From the NCBI GenBank assembly GCA_964560135.1, contig CAZLKN010000080.1, positions 1-11,315 of the forward strand: DNA of 11,315 nt. Reading direction: 5' to 3'. The DNA comes from CAZLKN01 sp964560135. GTDB taxonomy: Bacteria > Actinomycetota > JAICYB01. The position numbers and the translations under genes are program-made. Below, piece by piece: positions 1 to 6,723 of the stretch; within the stretch, counting starts at the first letter, position 1; every line of letters starts with the position of its first letter. The notes under the pieces are model-generated. The model saw only the letters and a list, made by a program, of their open reading frames with translations. It did not search any database and was not told the DNA's origin.

Positions 1-72
1 TGGATCTCTCCGGATGGTGCGGTGTACGGTCTGCCGCCGGTGATCCGGCGTGCCCGTTCCCCGGGGGCCTGA
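1..72 (+). CDS. Possible 3' end of an upstream gene (partial)
   Basis: Frame 1 stays open from the window edge to a TGA at 70-72 and encodes 23 residues ending in PPVIRRARSPGA. Most third codon positions are G or C, as in a real high-GC gene. A strong hairpin begins at the base right after the stop, which fits a gene end. The fragment is too short to assign to a family, and an open frame of this length can occur by chance at this GC content. If real, the gene converges on tesB. Confidence 0.3.
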   Translation, partial: WISPDGAVYGLPPVIRRARSPGA

Positions 73-90
73 GGCCGGCGAGGGCCGGCC
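73..90. terminator. Hairpin in the gap downstream of tesB, candidate terminator
   Basis: A perfect 7-bp inverted repeat (GGCCGGC / GCCGGCC, 73-79 and 84-90) with a GAGG loop starts immediately after the TGA at 72. It lies between the possible gene end on the plus strand and the tesB stop on the minus strand, so it could stop transcription from either side. There is no T tract on either side, so intrinsic termination is uncertain. A weaker hairpin (CGGG-TTCA-CCCG, 111-122) lies closer to the tesB stop. Confidence 0.3.
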
Positions 91-123
91 GAAGATCGAG
101 GGACAACGAGCGGGTTCACCCGT

Positions 124-945
124 TCAGCTCCCGCGCCGCGGACGGACGAGGCCCTCCTGGGCCACCGAGGCCACGAGCGTTCCGTCTTCCGTGGTCACCG
201 CGCCGAAGGCCAGTCCACGAGCGCCGGTGGCCGTCGGGCTGTGCCGCGCATACAACAGCCACTGGTCGACCCTGAATGGCCGATGGAACCACATCGTGTG
301 GTCGAGACTCGCCATCATGAACCCGGTGGGCCAGTCGGTACCGCTCGTGTGGGGTTGGGTGATGACCGAGACCAGCCCGAAGTCGGAGGCGTAGGCGAGC
401 ATGCTCGCATGCACGAGAGGGTCGTCGGGGAGGGGACCGTCGGCCCGCAGCCACATCATCTGCTCGGAGCGCTCCGGGCGGTCGATCCACCGGAAGTCGA
501 AGGGTACCCCCCACTCGTCCCTGGCCCGTGCGAAGGGTCCGGGCCCCCCGTCCACGGCCTCGGGGTCCGGTACGTCGGGGGCCGGCGGCTGGTGTTCCGG
601 GCCCTCCTCTGTGACATGGAACGACGCCGACAATGCGAAGATCGCGTCCCCCTTCTGGAAGGCCCGGACCCGGCGGGTGGTGAAGCTGCGTCCGTCGCGG
701 ATGCGGTCGACTTCGAACATGATCGGCACCTTGGGGTCGCCGGCCAGCAGGAAGTAGGACTGCAACGAGTGCACGACGCGGTCGGCGGTCTCGAGTGTGC
801 GGCCGGCGGCCATCAACGCCTGCCCGAGGACCTGGCCCCCGAAGATGCGGGGCCACGGCCCTTCGGGACTGTAGCCGCGGAAGTAGTTCGCGTCGAGCTG
901 CTCGACCTCCAGGAAGCGCAGCAGGTGTTCGGATCCGCTCTCCAT
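124..945 (-). CDS. tesB: Acyl-CoA thioesterase II (TesB family)
   Basis: This enzyme hydrolyses acyl-CoA to free fatty acid and CoA in the cytoplasm. It has 273 residues, close to the usual 280-290 for TesB, and contains both hotdog halves. The N-terminal half carries the family's RIFGGQVLGQAL (residues 33-44) and SLQSYFLLAGDP (60-71) segments. The C-terminal half carries SLDHTMWFHRPF (213-224) and VAQEGLVR (261-268). By comparison with E. coli TesB, the likely catalytic residues are Asp215, Thr238 (or Thr240) and Gln263, all present. The ATG at 945 is preceded by no Shine-Dalgarno sequence but by a TACAGT box at leaderless distance, which supports this start. The gene is divergent from the histidine kinase, and paired direct repeats lie between them. 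Family assignment is firm; the physiological acyl-CoA substrate cannot be read from the sequence. Confidence 0.95.
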   Translation of the reverse strand: MESGSEHLLRFLEVEQLDANYFRGYSPEGPWPRIFGGQVLGQALMAAGRTLETADRVVHSLQSYFLLAGDPKVPIMFEVDRIRDGRSFTTRRVRAFQKGDAIFALSASFHVTEEGPEHQPPAPDVPDPEAVDGGPGPFARARDEWGVPFDFRWIDRPERSEQMMWLRADGPLPDDPLVHASMLAYASDFGLVSVITQPHTSGTDWPTGFMMASLDHTMWFHRPFRVDQWLLYARHSPTATGARGLAFGAVTTEDGTLVASVAQEGLVRPRRGS

Positions 946-952
946 GGCGGCT

Positions 953-958
953 ACTGTA
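953..958 (-). promoter_or_regulatory. Candidate -10 box of tesB (leaderless start)
   Basis: On the minus strand TACAGT (TAnnnT class) ends 7 nt before the ATG of tesB, so transcription would begin at or next to the start codon. No recognisable -35 hexamer is present at 16-18 bp. The expected -35 position overlaps the nearer of the two direct repeats. Confidence 0.45.
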
Positions 959-977
959 CCGGCCGCAGGACCTACAG

Positions 978-1020
978 CGGGCTGTCCGAACGGGCCACGT
1001 CGAGCCGTCCGGACGGGCCA
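978..1020. repeat. Two 20-bp direct repeats with palindromic cores between divergent tesB and kinase genes
   Basis: CGGGCTGTCCGAACGGGCCA (978-997) and CGAGCCGTCCGGACGGGCCA (1001-1020) match at 17 of 20 positions, with starts 23 bp apart. The core of the second copy, CCGTCCGGACGG (1005-1016), is a perfect 12-bp palindrome; the first copy is an imperfect version of it. Both copies lie upstream of tesB and of the kinase, and the first covers the expected -35 position of tesB. This is the expected layout for a dimeric regulator binding two sites about two helical turns apart. The regulator is unknown. Confidence 0.6.
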
Positions 1021-1055
1021 TACCTGTTCGGTGGGCAGCGCGTGATGCTCACGAC

Positions 1056-2834
1056 ATGGACCCGATCAGGCGATGGCTCGCGGAGGGCATGGCGCCCGCG
1101 GACGTCGATGTCGAACGCTACCGGCGGATCGTCCGGGTCCTCGCGGTCGGACGGGCGCTGCTGTTGATCCTGGCCCTCGGCATGGTGGCCCTCCTGGGGC
1201 AACGCTTCGAGGGCGGGCCGCTGCGTTTCGTCCTGGCCCTCGTGTTCGTGTATCTCCCCTTCATCGTCCTCCAGACCTGGGCGGGCACCCGTTCGCAGCT
1301 CGGGCCCGTGCTCCGCGGTGTGATCCTCGGACTGGACGTCGGGATCGTGACGTTCTTCACCTGGCTCTTCCCCGACCTGCGGGATCTCGCGCCGTACGCA
1401 TACCTGTTCGTGGTCGCGTTCACAACCGCGATGACCGGGCTCGCCGGTGGACTGACGGCTTCCCTGCTCGCCGTGCTGGGATCGTTCGTCGCCTGGCCGG
1501 TGGGACCGTCCGGGCCGGGAGGGCGGGTGGTGTTCTGGGGCCTCGTGTTCGCGATGGCGATCCTCATCCACGGGATCGGCCGGGAACGCAACGAGGCAGC
1601 GCGCGCTGCCAGCGAGAACGAAGCACGCATGGAAGAGGCGCAGGCCCTCGCGCATGTGGGTAGCTGGTATTGGGATCTGCGAACCGATCATCTCACAAGC
1701 TCGGCTGAGCTCTTCCGGATCTTCGGGTACGCCCGGCCGGAAGGGACCGGTTCGTACGCGGCCATCGTCCGACATGCTCATTTGGAGGACCGTGCCCGGC
1801 TGGTGGAGACGATCGAGGACGCGATCGCCGGCGGGGATGGCTTCGAGATCGAGTACCGGATCGTGCGTGTCTCGGGAGAGGTCCGCACGATCTACTCGCG
1901 GGCGCGTGTGGTCCGCGACGGTTCCGGGCGGGCCGTGGCCATGATGGGTTCCGGACAGGACGTCACCGAGCAGCGCGAAGCCGAGGCTGCGATGCGTTAC
2001 GCCCTCGACCTCGAGCGTCGAGCCACCGAGCATCTTCGGTCGCTGAACGAGATGAAGAACGCGTTCCTGACGGCGGTCTCTCACGAGCTGCGGACCCCGT
2101 TGACCGTGGTCATGGGATTCGCTCAGACGCTGGCGGCGGGCCAAGGCCTGTCGGACGACGAAAAGAGCGATCTTCTGGAACGTCTGAGGACGAACGCCGA
2201 GAAGCTCGACCGCCTGCTGACGGATCTGCTGGACATCGACCGCTTGGAGCGGGGCATCCTCGCGCCCAACCGGAGACCGACGGAGCTTTCGAAGCTCATC
2301 CGACGTGTGATCGAGGAGTTGGAATCCACTCCGGACCGCACCATCTCGGTCGAACTCCAGCCGCTGGTCGCCGACATCGATCCGGCAAAAGTGGAGCGGA
2401 TCGTCGAAAACCTGATTGCCAACGCCGTGCGGCACACGCCGGCAGGAACACCGATCTGGGTGTTCCTGGACCCCGACCCGGACGGAGCCCTGTTGACGGT
2501 CGAGGACGCAGGCCCCGGTGTTCCGTCCCAGTTGCGGGACTCGGTGTTCGAAGCGTTCCAGCACGGTGGCGCGCCGCACGCTCCGGGGGTCGGGATCGGG
2601 CTGTCGCTCGTGGCGCGTTTCGCGGAGCTGCACGGGGGCCGTGCCTGGGTCGAGGAGCGGCCCGGGGGTGGTGCGTGCTTCCGGGTGCTGCTGGTGTCGC
2701 GCGACGGTGACGAGGACGCTCCGGAGATCCGGTCTCCGGGGCGGGTCGGCAGCGCAGCGGCAGCCGCGGTACGCCCCGAGCCTCCGGAGGTCCCGGGTTC
2801 GTCCTCCGTCCCGGGGGCAGGACCCGGAGCCTGA
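1056..2834 (+). CDS. Membrane-bound PAS sensor histidine kinase
   Basis: This 592-residue protein is a two-component sensor kinase. About five or six hydrophobic segments span residues 30-175, with no large extracellular loop, so the signal is probably sensed in or near the membrane. A PAS domain (about 193-305, starting near AHVGSWYWDL) follows. The HisKA domain has SHELRTP with phosphoacceptor His343. The HATPase_c domain has the N box around ENLIANAVRH (Asn452, Asn456), the G1 motif DAGPG (484-488) and the G2 motif GVGIGLSL (511-518). All catalytic motifs are intact. The last 45 residues form a Pro/Ala/Gly-rich tail of unknown role. I chose the ATG at 1056 because it lies just before the first membrane segment and the sequence upstream looks non-coding. 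There is no clear Shine-Dalgarno; GATGCT at 1044-1049 could be a weak leaderless -10 box. No response regulator gene is in the window, so the partner is unknown. The phosphodiesterase gene follows after 58 nt and may be cotranscribed. Confidence 0.93.
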   Translation: MDPIRRWLAEGMAPADVDVERYRRIVRVLAVGRALLLILALGMVALLGQRFEGGPLRFVLALVFVYLPFIVLQTWAGTRSQLGPVLRGVILGLDVGIVTFFTWLFPDLRDLAPYAYLFVVAFTTAMTGLAGGLTASLLAVLGSFVAWPVGPSGPGGRVVFWGLVFAMAILIHGIGRERNEAARAASENEARMEEAQALAHVGSWYWDLRTDHLTSSAELFRIFGYARPEGTGSYAAIVRHAHLEDRARLVETIEDAIAGGDGFEIEYRIVRVSGEVRTIYSRARVVRDGSGRAVAMMGSGQDVTEQREAEAAMRYALDLERRATEHLRSLNEMKNAFLTAVSHELRTPLTVVMGFAQTLAAGQGLSDDEKSDLLERLRTNAEKLDRLLTDLLDIDRLERGILAPNRRPTELSKLIRRVIEELESTPDRTISVELQPLVADIDPAKVERIVENLIANAVRHTPAGTPIWVFLDPDPDGALLTVEDAGPGVPSQLRDSVFEAFQHGGAPHAPGVGIGLSLVARFAELHGGRAWVEERPGGGACFRVLLVSRDGDEDAPEIRSPGRVGSAAAAAVRPEPPEVPGSSSVPGAGPGA

Positions 2835-2892
2835 GGCGTCGAAGTCCGTGGAGACGGGCTGTCTGAGACGCCGGAGCGGAGGTCGTTCGACC

Positions 2893-4272
2893 ATGTGTGA
2901 GCAGCACGACCATGTCGATCGTCGGGGGTTCCTGAAGGGCATCGCGGCCGGGGCCGGCGGGATGCTGCTCGCGCGGGCCGGGGTCGCGAAGGCGGTGACC
3001 CCCGGCGAGGTACTGCCTCCCGACGCATTGGACACCTACCGGCGCACCGCACATCGCATCGACACCCTCGATCCCGCGGGTGGGGGGCCGCTCCGCGTGT
3101 ACGTCCTCGTCGTGGACGGCCTGCGCACCGACGAGATCACGCCGATCCTGATGCCGAACCTGTCCGCGCTGCGGGATACCGGTACGAGCTTCCTGAGCGC
3201 CCAGTGCCAGCACGTCGCCGAGACGCTGCCGAACCATGTGGCGATGGTCACCGGCGTCACCGGGGCCCGCAACGGGGTCCCGGCCAACGTGATCTACGAT
3301 CGCGCCGAGCAGGTGGTGCGGGACGTGGATCGTCCCGCCGACATCCGGGCCGAGACCCTGTTCCAGACGCTCGGTGGCTGCGGGCTGAGTACGGGGGCGG
3401 TGATGTCCAAGGAGTACCTGTTCACGGTCTTCGAAGGCATGGCCGACCATGAGTGGCATCCCGGCCCCCAGATCCCGGTGAGCGATCACGCCCCCGACAA
3501 CTTCTCGATGGACGCCACCCTGGAGATCCTGCGGGATCACGATCCCCGCTTCATGTTCGTCAACCTCGGTGACGTGGACCGCTCTGGGCACGCCGATCCG
3601 AGCGGCGCCACGCTGCTCCCCGCGTTCCGGACCGCCGTGCTCGCCCACACCGACGTGCAGATCGGACGGTTCGTGGAGACGCTCCAGACGATCCCCGGCC
3701 GCTGGGGCTCCAGTGTGGTGCTGGTGGTGGCCGACCATTCGATGGACTGGTCGCTTCCGCATCGCGTGGTGAACCTCCAGGCGGAGTTCGACGCCGACGG
3801 CGATGTCGCCGGAAGCTACGTGCTCGCCCAGAACGGGGGTGCAGAGCTCGTCTACTACACCGGCGACCCGGACAAGCGGGAGGTCGTCCTCGAGCGGATG
3901 CGCACCCTCGCCCTGGCCCACGAAGGGATCCTGTCGGTGCACGCCCCCGGCGATCTGGCTCTCGGTGATGCGGACCGGGCGGGAGACCTGGTGGTGTTCG
4001 TGAGGCCGGGATGGAGGATCACGGACCCGTCGTTGCACTCCAACCCGATCCCCGGGAACCACGGGCACCCGGTCACCGTACCGATCCCCTTCGTGATCAC
4101 CGGCGGCGCACCCGAGGTGAAGCGGAGCTGGGTGGGGGCGGAGCTGGCGCGGAACGTCGACGTGGCCCCCACGGTGGCCTGGCTCTTCGGAGCTCCGGAA
4201 CCCGCCACCGGGTTCGAGGGCGCCGTCCGCAGTGAGGCCTTCGCGGGACGGCCTGTTTCCTCCTGCCCCTGA
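2893..4272 (+). CDS. Tat-exported type I phosphodiesterase / nucleotide pyrophosphatase family protein
   Basis: This 459-residue enzyme belongs to the alkaline phosphatase superfamily. It begins with a twin-arginine signal (DRRGFLKG at residues 9-16, hydrophobic stretch to about residue 34), so it is probably exported folded with its metals. Likely metal and catalytic residues are visible: Asp75 (VVDGLR), Thr111 as the probable nucleophile (ETLPNHVAMVTG, typical of the NPP branch, which uses Thr rather than the Ser of classical alkaline phosphatase), Asp229 and His233 (DVDRSGH), Asp281-His282 (VVADHS), and His392 (GNHGHP). The family cleaves phosphodiester or pyrophosphate bonds in nucleotides, phospholipid head groups or related esters; the substrate here is not evident. 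The ATG at 2893 has GGAGG at 2878-2882, 10 nt upstream. Short nested inverted repeats (GGCGTC/GACGCC at 2835-2840/2867-2872, AGAC/GTCT inside) lie in the gap after the kinase and could be chance. Cotranscription with the kinase is plausible but unproven. Confidence 0.88.
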   Translation: MCEQHDHVDRRGFLKGIAAGAGGMLLARAGVAKAVTPGEVLPPDALDTYRRTAHRIDTLDPAGGGPLRVYVLVVDGLRTDEITPILMPNLSALRDTGTSFLSAQCQHVAETLPNHVAMVTGVTGARNGVPANVIYDRAEQVVRDVDRPADIRAETLFQTLGGCGLSTGAVMSKEYLFTVFEGMADHEWHPGPQIPVSDHAPDNFSMDATLEILRDHDPRFMFVNLGDVDRSGHADPSGATLLPAFRTAVLAHTDVQIGRFVETLQTIPGRWGSSVVLVVADHSMDWSLPHRVVNLQAEFDADGDVAGSYVLAQNGGAELVYYTGDPDKREVVLERMRTLALAHEGILSVHAPGDLALGDADRAGDLVVFVRPGWRITDPSLHSNPIPGNHGHPVTVPIPFVITGGAPEVKRSWVGAELARNVDVAPTVAWLFGAPEPATGFEGAVRSEAFAGRPVSSCP

Positions 4273-4288
4273 GCCCGCCGGTCCGGGC
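4273..4288 (+). terminator. Weak hairpin after the phosphodiesterase gene
   Basis: GCCCG (4273-4277) pairs with CGGGC (4284-4288) across a 6-nt loop, directly after the TGA, followed by ATCTTC. The stem is short and there is no real T tract, so termination here is only a possibility. It sits just before the TAGACT promoter of the next operon, where a transcript end would be expected. Confidence 0.25.
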
Positions 4289-4310
4289 ATCTTCGGTGAC
4301 CCGGAGCCGA

Positions 4311-4316
4311 TAGACT
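4311..4316 (+). promoter_or_regulatory. -10 box of the zinc-ribbon operon
   Basis: TAGACT lies in the gap after the phosphodiesterase gene and 36 nt before the GTG start of the zinc-ribbon gene. It would give a start near 4323 and a leader of about 30 nt containing the GAGGAAG ribosome binding site. The identical hexamer precedes rnpB. No good -35 hexamer is visible. Confidence 0.5.
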
Positions 4317-4352
4317 CGTTCGGCTGTCTTGCCGCCGAGACGAGGAAGATGC

Positions 4353-5075
4353 GTGGACCCACTGCAGGCTCTCTTGGAACTCCAGAAGGTCGACACGGTA
4401 CGGGATCGGCTCGAGGAACGGAAAGAGCACCTTCCCGAGAAGGACGAGCTCGCGGATCTGGAATCGCGCATGAACGAGGTGCGGGCCCGGATCGAGCGGG
4501 TCCAGACGGAGGCCGACGCCGTCGGCCGCGAGATCAGCCGGATCGACCTCGAGGTCAAGTCCCTCGACGAGAAGATCGCCCAGGAGGAGGCCAAGCTCTA
4601 CGGCGGGTCGGTCGTGAACCCGAAGGAGCTGTCGGCGCTCCAGTCCGAGATCGAGATGTTCAAGCGCCGGAAGACGCCGCTGGAAGAGGGCGAACTGGAG
4701 CAGATGGTCGTCCGGGACGAGCTCACCGCGGAACGTGACGGCCTCGAGGCCGAGCTGGCGGATCTCGAGAAGGAGACGACGGTGGTCCGGGAACGGATCG
4801 GCGCCGCCACCGGCGAGATCGAGCGCGAACTCGGCGTGGAGGACACCCGCCGGGACCAGCTCCTGGGTGTGATCCCGCTGGAGGTCCTGGAGGAGTACGA
4901 GTCGCTCCGGGGACAGAAGAAGGGCGTGGGCGTGGGGGCGCTCGAGGGCGGGTCGTGCACGGCCTGCCGCGAGGCGCTGTCCGCCGTGGAGATCGACCGG
5001 CTGAAGCGCAGAGCCCGCGAAGGCGAGCGGCTCGACCGCTGCGAGCACTGCCGGCGGCTGCTCGTCGTCCCGTGA
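4353..5075 (+). CDS. Coiled-coil C4-type zinc-ribbon protein (Rv2229c / CT398 family)
   Basis: This 240-residue protein is a long helical hairpin or coiled coil (about residues 8-170, dense in Glu, Arg, Leu and Asp), followed by a zinc ribbon with Cys202-x2-Cys205 and Cys230-x2-Cys233. The family's conserved central segment LYGGSVVNPKELSALQSEIE occurs at about 82-101. The family includes M. tuberculosis Rv2229c, Chlamydia CT398 and Helicobacter HP0958; the latter two are reported to bind sigma-54, flagellar components or RNA, but the role in actinobacteria is not established. I chose the GTG at 4353 because GAGGAAG (4342-4348) precedes it and the protein then begins MDPLQALLELQ, the usual family start. 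A TTG at 4329 would add eight residues without an obvious ribosome binding site. The stop overlaps the GTG of the next gene (GTGA), so the two are translationally coupled. Confidence 0.9.
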   Translation: MDPLQALLELQKVDTVRDRLEERKEHLPEKDELADLESRMNEVRARIERVQTEADAVGREISRIDLEVKSLDEKIAQEEAKLYGGSVVNPKELSALQSEIEMFKRRKTPLEEGELEQMVVRDELTAERDGLEAELADLEKETTVVRERIGAATGEIERELGVEDTRRDQLLGVIPLEVLEEYESLRGQKKGVGVGALEGGSCTACREALSAVEIDRLKRRAREGERLDRCEHCRRLLVVP

Positions 5076-5608
5076 TCCTCTGGCATCTCGGCCTGACGCT
5101 GGCGATCGTGTGGTTTGCGCTGCGCGGCAACACCCGTGTCGACTACCGGTTCGCGGCCTTCGGTGCGCTCCTGCCCGACCTGATCGACAAGCCCCTCGGC
5201 CGCCTGCTTCTCCCCGATCGGTTCGGTACCGGCCGGCTCTTCGGGCACACCCTCCTGCTGAACGTGGGGCTGCTGGCGATCCTGTTCTTCATGCGGGGTC
5301 GGCGCAAGCGCCAGCTCACGCTGGTACCGGTGGGCTCTCTGCTGCACCTCGCGCAGGATGCGATGTGGGACAAGCCGCGGGTCTTCTGGTGGCCGCTGTT
5401 CGGAACGGGGTTCCCCCGGGAGCCGGTGGACGGCGGAGCCCTCGGTTTCCTGGTCCAGCCGCTCACCTCCCCGGGGATGCTCGCCCAGGAGGCCGTGGGC
5501 GCGCTCCTGCTGGTGTGGCTGTTCGCCGCCCACGGCATGCTGTCCTGGCGGGGTGTCCGTTCGTTCCTTCTCACCGGGCGGCTCGAGATATCGGAGGACC
5601 ATCCATGA
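5072..5608 (+). CDS. Small integral membrane protein, YdjM/DUF457-like putative metal-dependent hydrolase
   Basis: This is a 178-residue membrane protein with hydrophobic segments near residues 2-18, 27-38, 58-75, 84-95 and 135-157. Conserved-looking polar motifs sit at membrane borders: LPDLIDKP (34-41), GHTLL (58-62) and LLHLAQDAMWD (90-100). This pattern of His and Asp resembles the inner-membrane putative metal-dependent hydrolases of the YdjM (LexA-regulated) / DUF457 group, whose substrates are unknown. Likely ligands are Asp36, Asp39, His59, His92 and Asp96. The start is the GTG at 5072, whose last two bases begin the TGA of the zinc-ribbon gene; the upstream in-frame sequence is just the zinc-ribbon gene read in another frame. 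Its own stop overlaps the ATG of the phosphatase gene (ATGA). Membrane localisation is clear; family assignment is moderate; enzymatic activity is inference. Confidence 0.8.
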   Translation: MILWHLGLTLAIVWFALRGNTRVDYRFAAFGALLPDLIDKPLGRLLLPDRFGTGRLFGHTLLLNVGLLAILFFMRGRRKRQLTLVPVGSLLHLAQDAMWDKPRVFWWPLFGTGFPREPVDGGALGFLVQPLTSPGMLAQEAVGALLLVWLFAAHGMLSWRGVRSFLLTGRLEISEDHP

Positions 5609-6252
5609 GCACACGCCTGATCCTCGTCCGCCACGGTGAGACGCCGTCGTCGGTGGAACGGCGCTTCGCCGGCTCCAGCGACGTCGACCTCACCGAGGAA
5701 GGCCACCGGATGGCCCAGGCCCTCGCGCGACGCCTGCGCCAGATCCGCATCGACGTGATGCACGTCTCGCCGATGCGGCGTTGCCTGCAGACCGCCGAGC
5801 ACCTCACCGAGACCACGGGGCGCAAGCCGAGGATCGACGACCGGATCCGGGAGGTCGACTTCGGCGCCTTCGAGGGGTTCACCTCGCGCGAGGTCGCCGA
5901 ACGCCACGGCGAGGAGTTCCAGCGCTGGCTGCAGGACGATAGCCACCCACCGCCGGACGGCGAGTCGTGGACCGAGCTCGGGGAGCGTGTTTCGGCATGG
6001 TGGCAGGAGGTCGCCGAACGCTACCGCGACCGGACGGTGCTGGGGGTGATGCACGGGGGGCCGATCCTGTGGCTTGCCCGGCACGTCCTGCAGGCTCCCT
6101 ACATCGCGATGGTCGTCCTGGAGATCGACCCCTGCTCGGTCACGTTGCTCCAGTCGCGGGGCCGGCTCTGGCGGGTACGGATGCTCAACGACACGACCCA
6201 CATCCGTGACCCGCTCATGGATGGTGTCCCGCCGGAGGAGATGCCTCCGTAG
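5605..6252 (+). CDS. Histidine phosphatase family protein (phosphoglycerate mutase-like)
   Basis: This 215-residue cytoplasmic enzyme has the complete histidine phosphatase site: the RHGE motif at 9-12 with His10 as the phosphorylated nucleophile, Arg58/Arg59 in SPMRRCLQTA (55-64), Glu83 in REVDFGAFEG as the probable proton donor, and His150 in VMHGG. It resembles the C-terminal domain of mycobacterial Rv2228c, where the phosphatase is fused behind an RNase H domain and lies next to the zinc-ribbon gene Rv2229c. Here no RNase H domain is attached, and a membrane protein gene lies between the two. The substrate is unknown; CobC-like, phosphoserine phosphatase-like or general acid phosphatase activities are all possible. 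The ATG at 5605 overlaps the preceding TGA and has GGAGG at 5593-5597, 7 nt upstream. The stop at 6250-6252 is 17 nt before the predicted rnpB start. Confidence 0.9.
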   Translation: MSTRLILVRHGETPSSVERRFAGSSDVDLTEEGHRMAQALARRLRQIRIDVMHVSPMRRCLQTAEHLTETTGRKPRIDDRIREVDFGAFEGFTSREVAERHGEEFQRWLQDDSHPPPDGESWTELGERVSAWWQEVAERYRDRTVLGVMHGGPILWLARHVLQAPYIAMVVLEIDPCSVTLLQSRGRLWRVRMLNDTTHIRDPLMDGVPPEEMPP

Positions 6253-6257
6253 CGGGG

Positions 6258-6263
6258 TAGACT
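6258..6263 (+). promoter_or_regulatory. -10 box of rnpB
   Basis: TAGACT ends 6 nt before G6270, the first base of the predicted P1 helix of RNase P RNA, which is the expected distance from a -10 box to a start site. The box begins 5 nt after the stop codon of the phosphatase gene, so any -35 element lies inside that gene; GAGGAG occupies the 17-bp position and is not a good match. rnpB may also receive read-through from the upstream operon. Confidence 0.55.
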
Positions 6264-6269
6264 GGTGGT

Positions 6270-6646
<377 letters not shown>

Positions 6647-6650
6647 CGGG

Positions 6651-6683
6651 AGAGGCCCCGAGCACGTGACGGGGCCTCTTCTG
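6651..6683 (+). terminator. Rho-independent-like terminator of rnpB
   Basis: AGAGGCCCCG (6651-6660) and CGGGGCCTCT (6670-6679) form a perfect 10-bp stem with a 9-nt loop, starting 4 nt after the end of P1. TCTG follows, giving TCTTCT across the stem end; the T tract is short, as is common in actinobacterial terminators. Confidence 0.8.
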
Positions 6684-6706
6684 CGTTCCGGACGGCTCAC
6701 CGGCGT

Positions 6707-6722
6707 CGTACACTTGTGCACG
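6707..6722. promoter_or_regulatory. Imperfect palindrome over the tetR promoter, candidate operator
   Basis: CGTACACTTGTGCACG has the form CGT-n-CAC-nn-GTG-n-ACG: 12 of 16 bases are in dyad symmetry. It covers the -10 box and the expected transcription start of the TetR-family gene. TetR-family proteins often bind such palindromes over their own promoters, so autorepression is a reasonable inference. Nothing in the sequence proves that this regulator is the one that binds. Confidence 0.4.
6709..6714 (+). promoter_or_regulatory. -10 box of the tetR-glnE unit
   Basis: TACACT places the start site near 6721, about 3 nt before the ATG at 6724, so the message is nearly leaderless. This agrees with the absence of a Shine-Dalgarno sequence. 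The -35 position (TTCCGG at 6686-6691, 17-bp spacing) is poor. Confidence 0.5.
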
Positions 6723-6723
6723 C

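Noticed and set aside
972..4362. Very long open frames on the minus strand opposite the kinase and phosphodiesterase genes (over 680 codons each)
   Set aside because: They mirror strongly supported genes on the plus strand, are rich in Arg, Pro, Gly and His as expected of antisense frames in high-GC DNA, and show no family motifs.
5605..6252. Annotating the phosphatase as a bifunctional RNase H / acid phosphatase as in mycobacteria
   Set aside because: The protein has only the phosphatase domain; no RNase H motif is encoded upstream, where the membrane protein gene lies instead.
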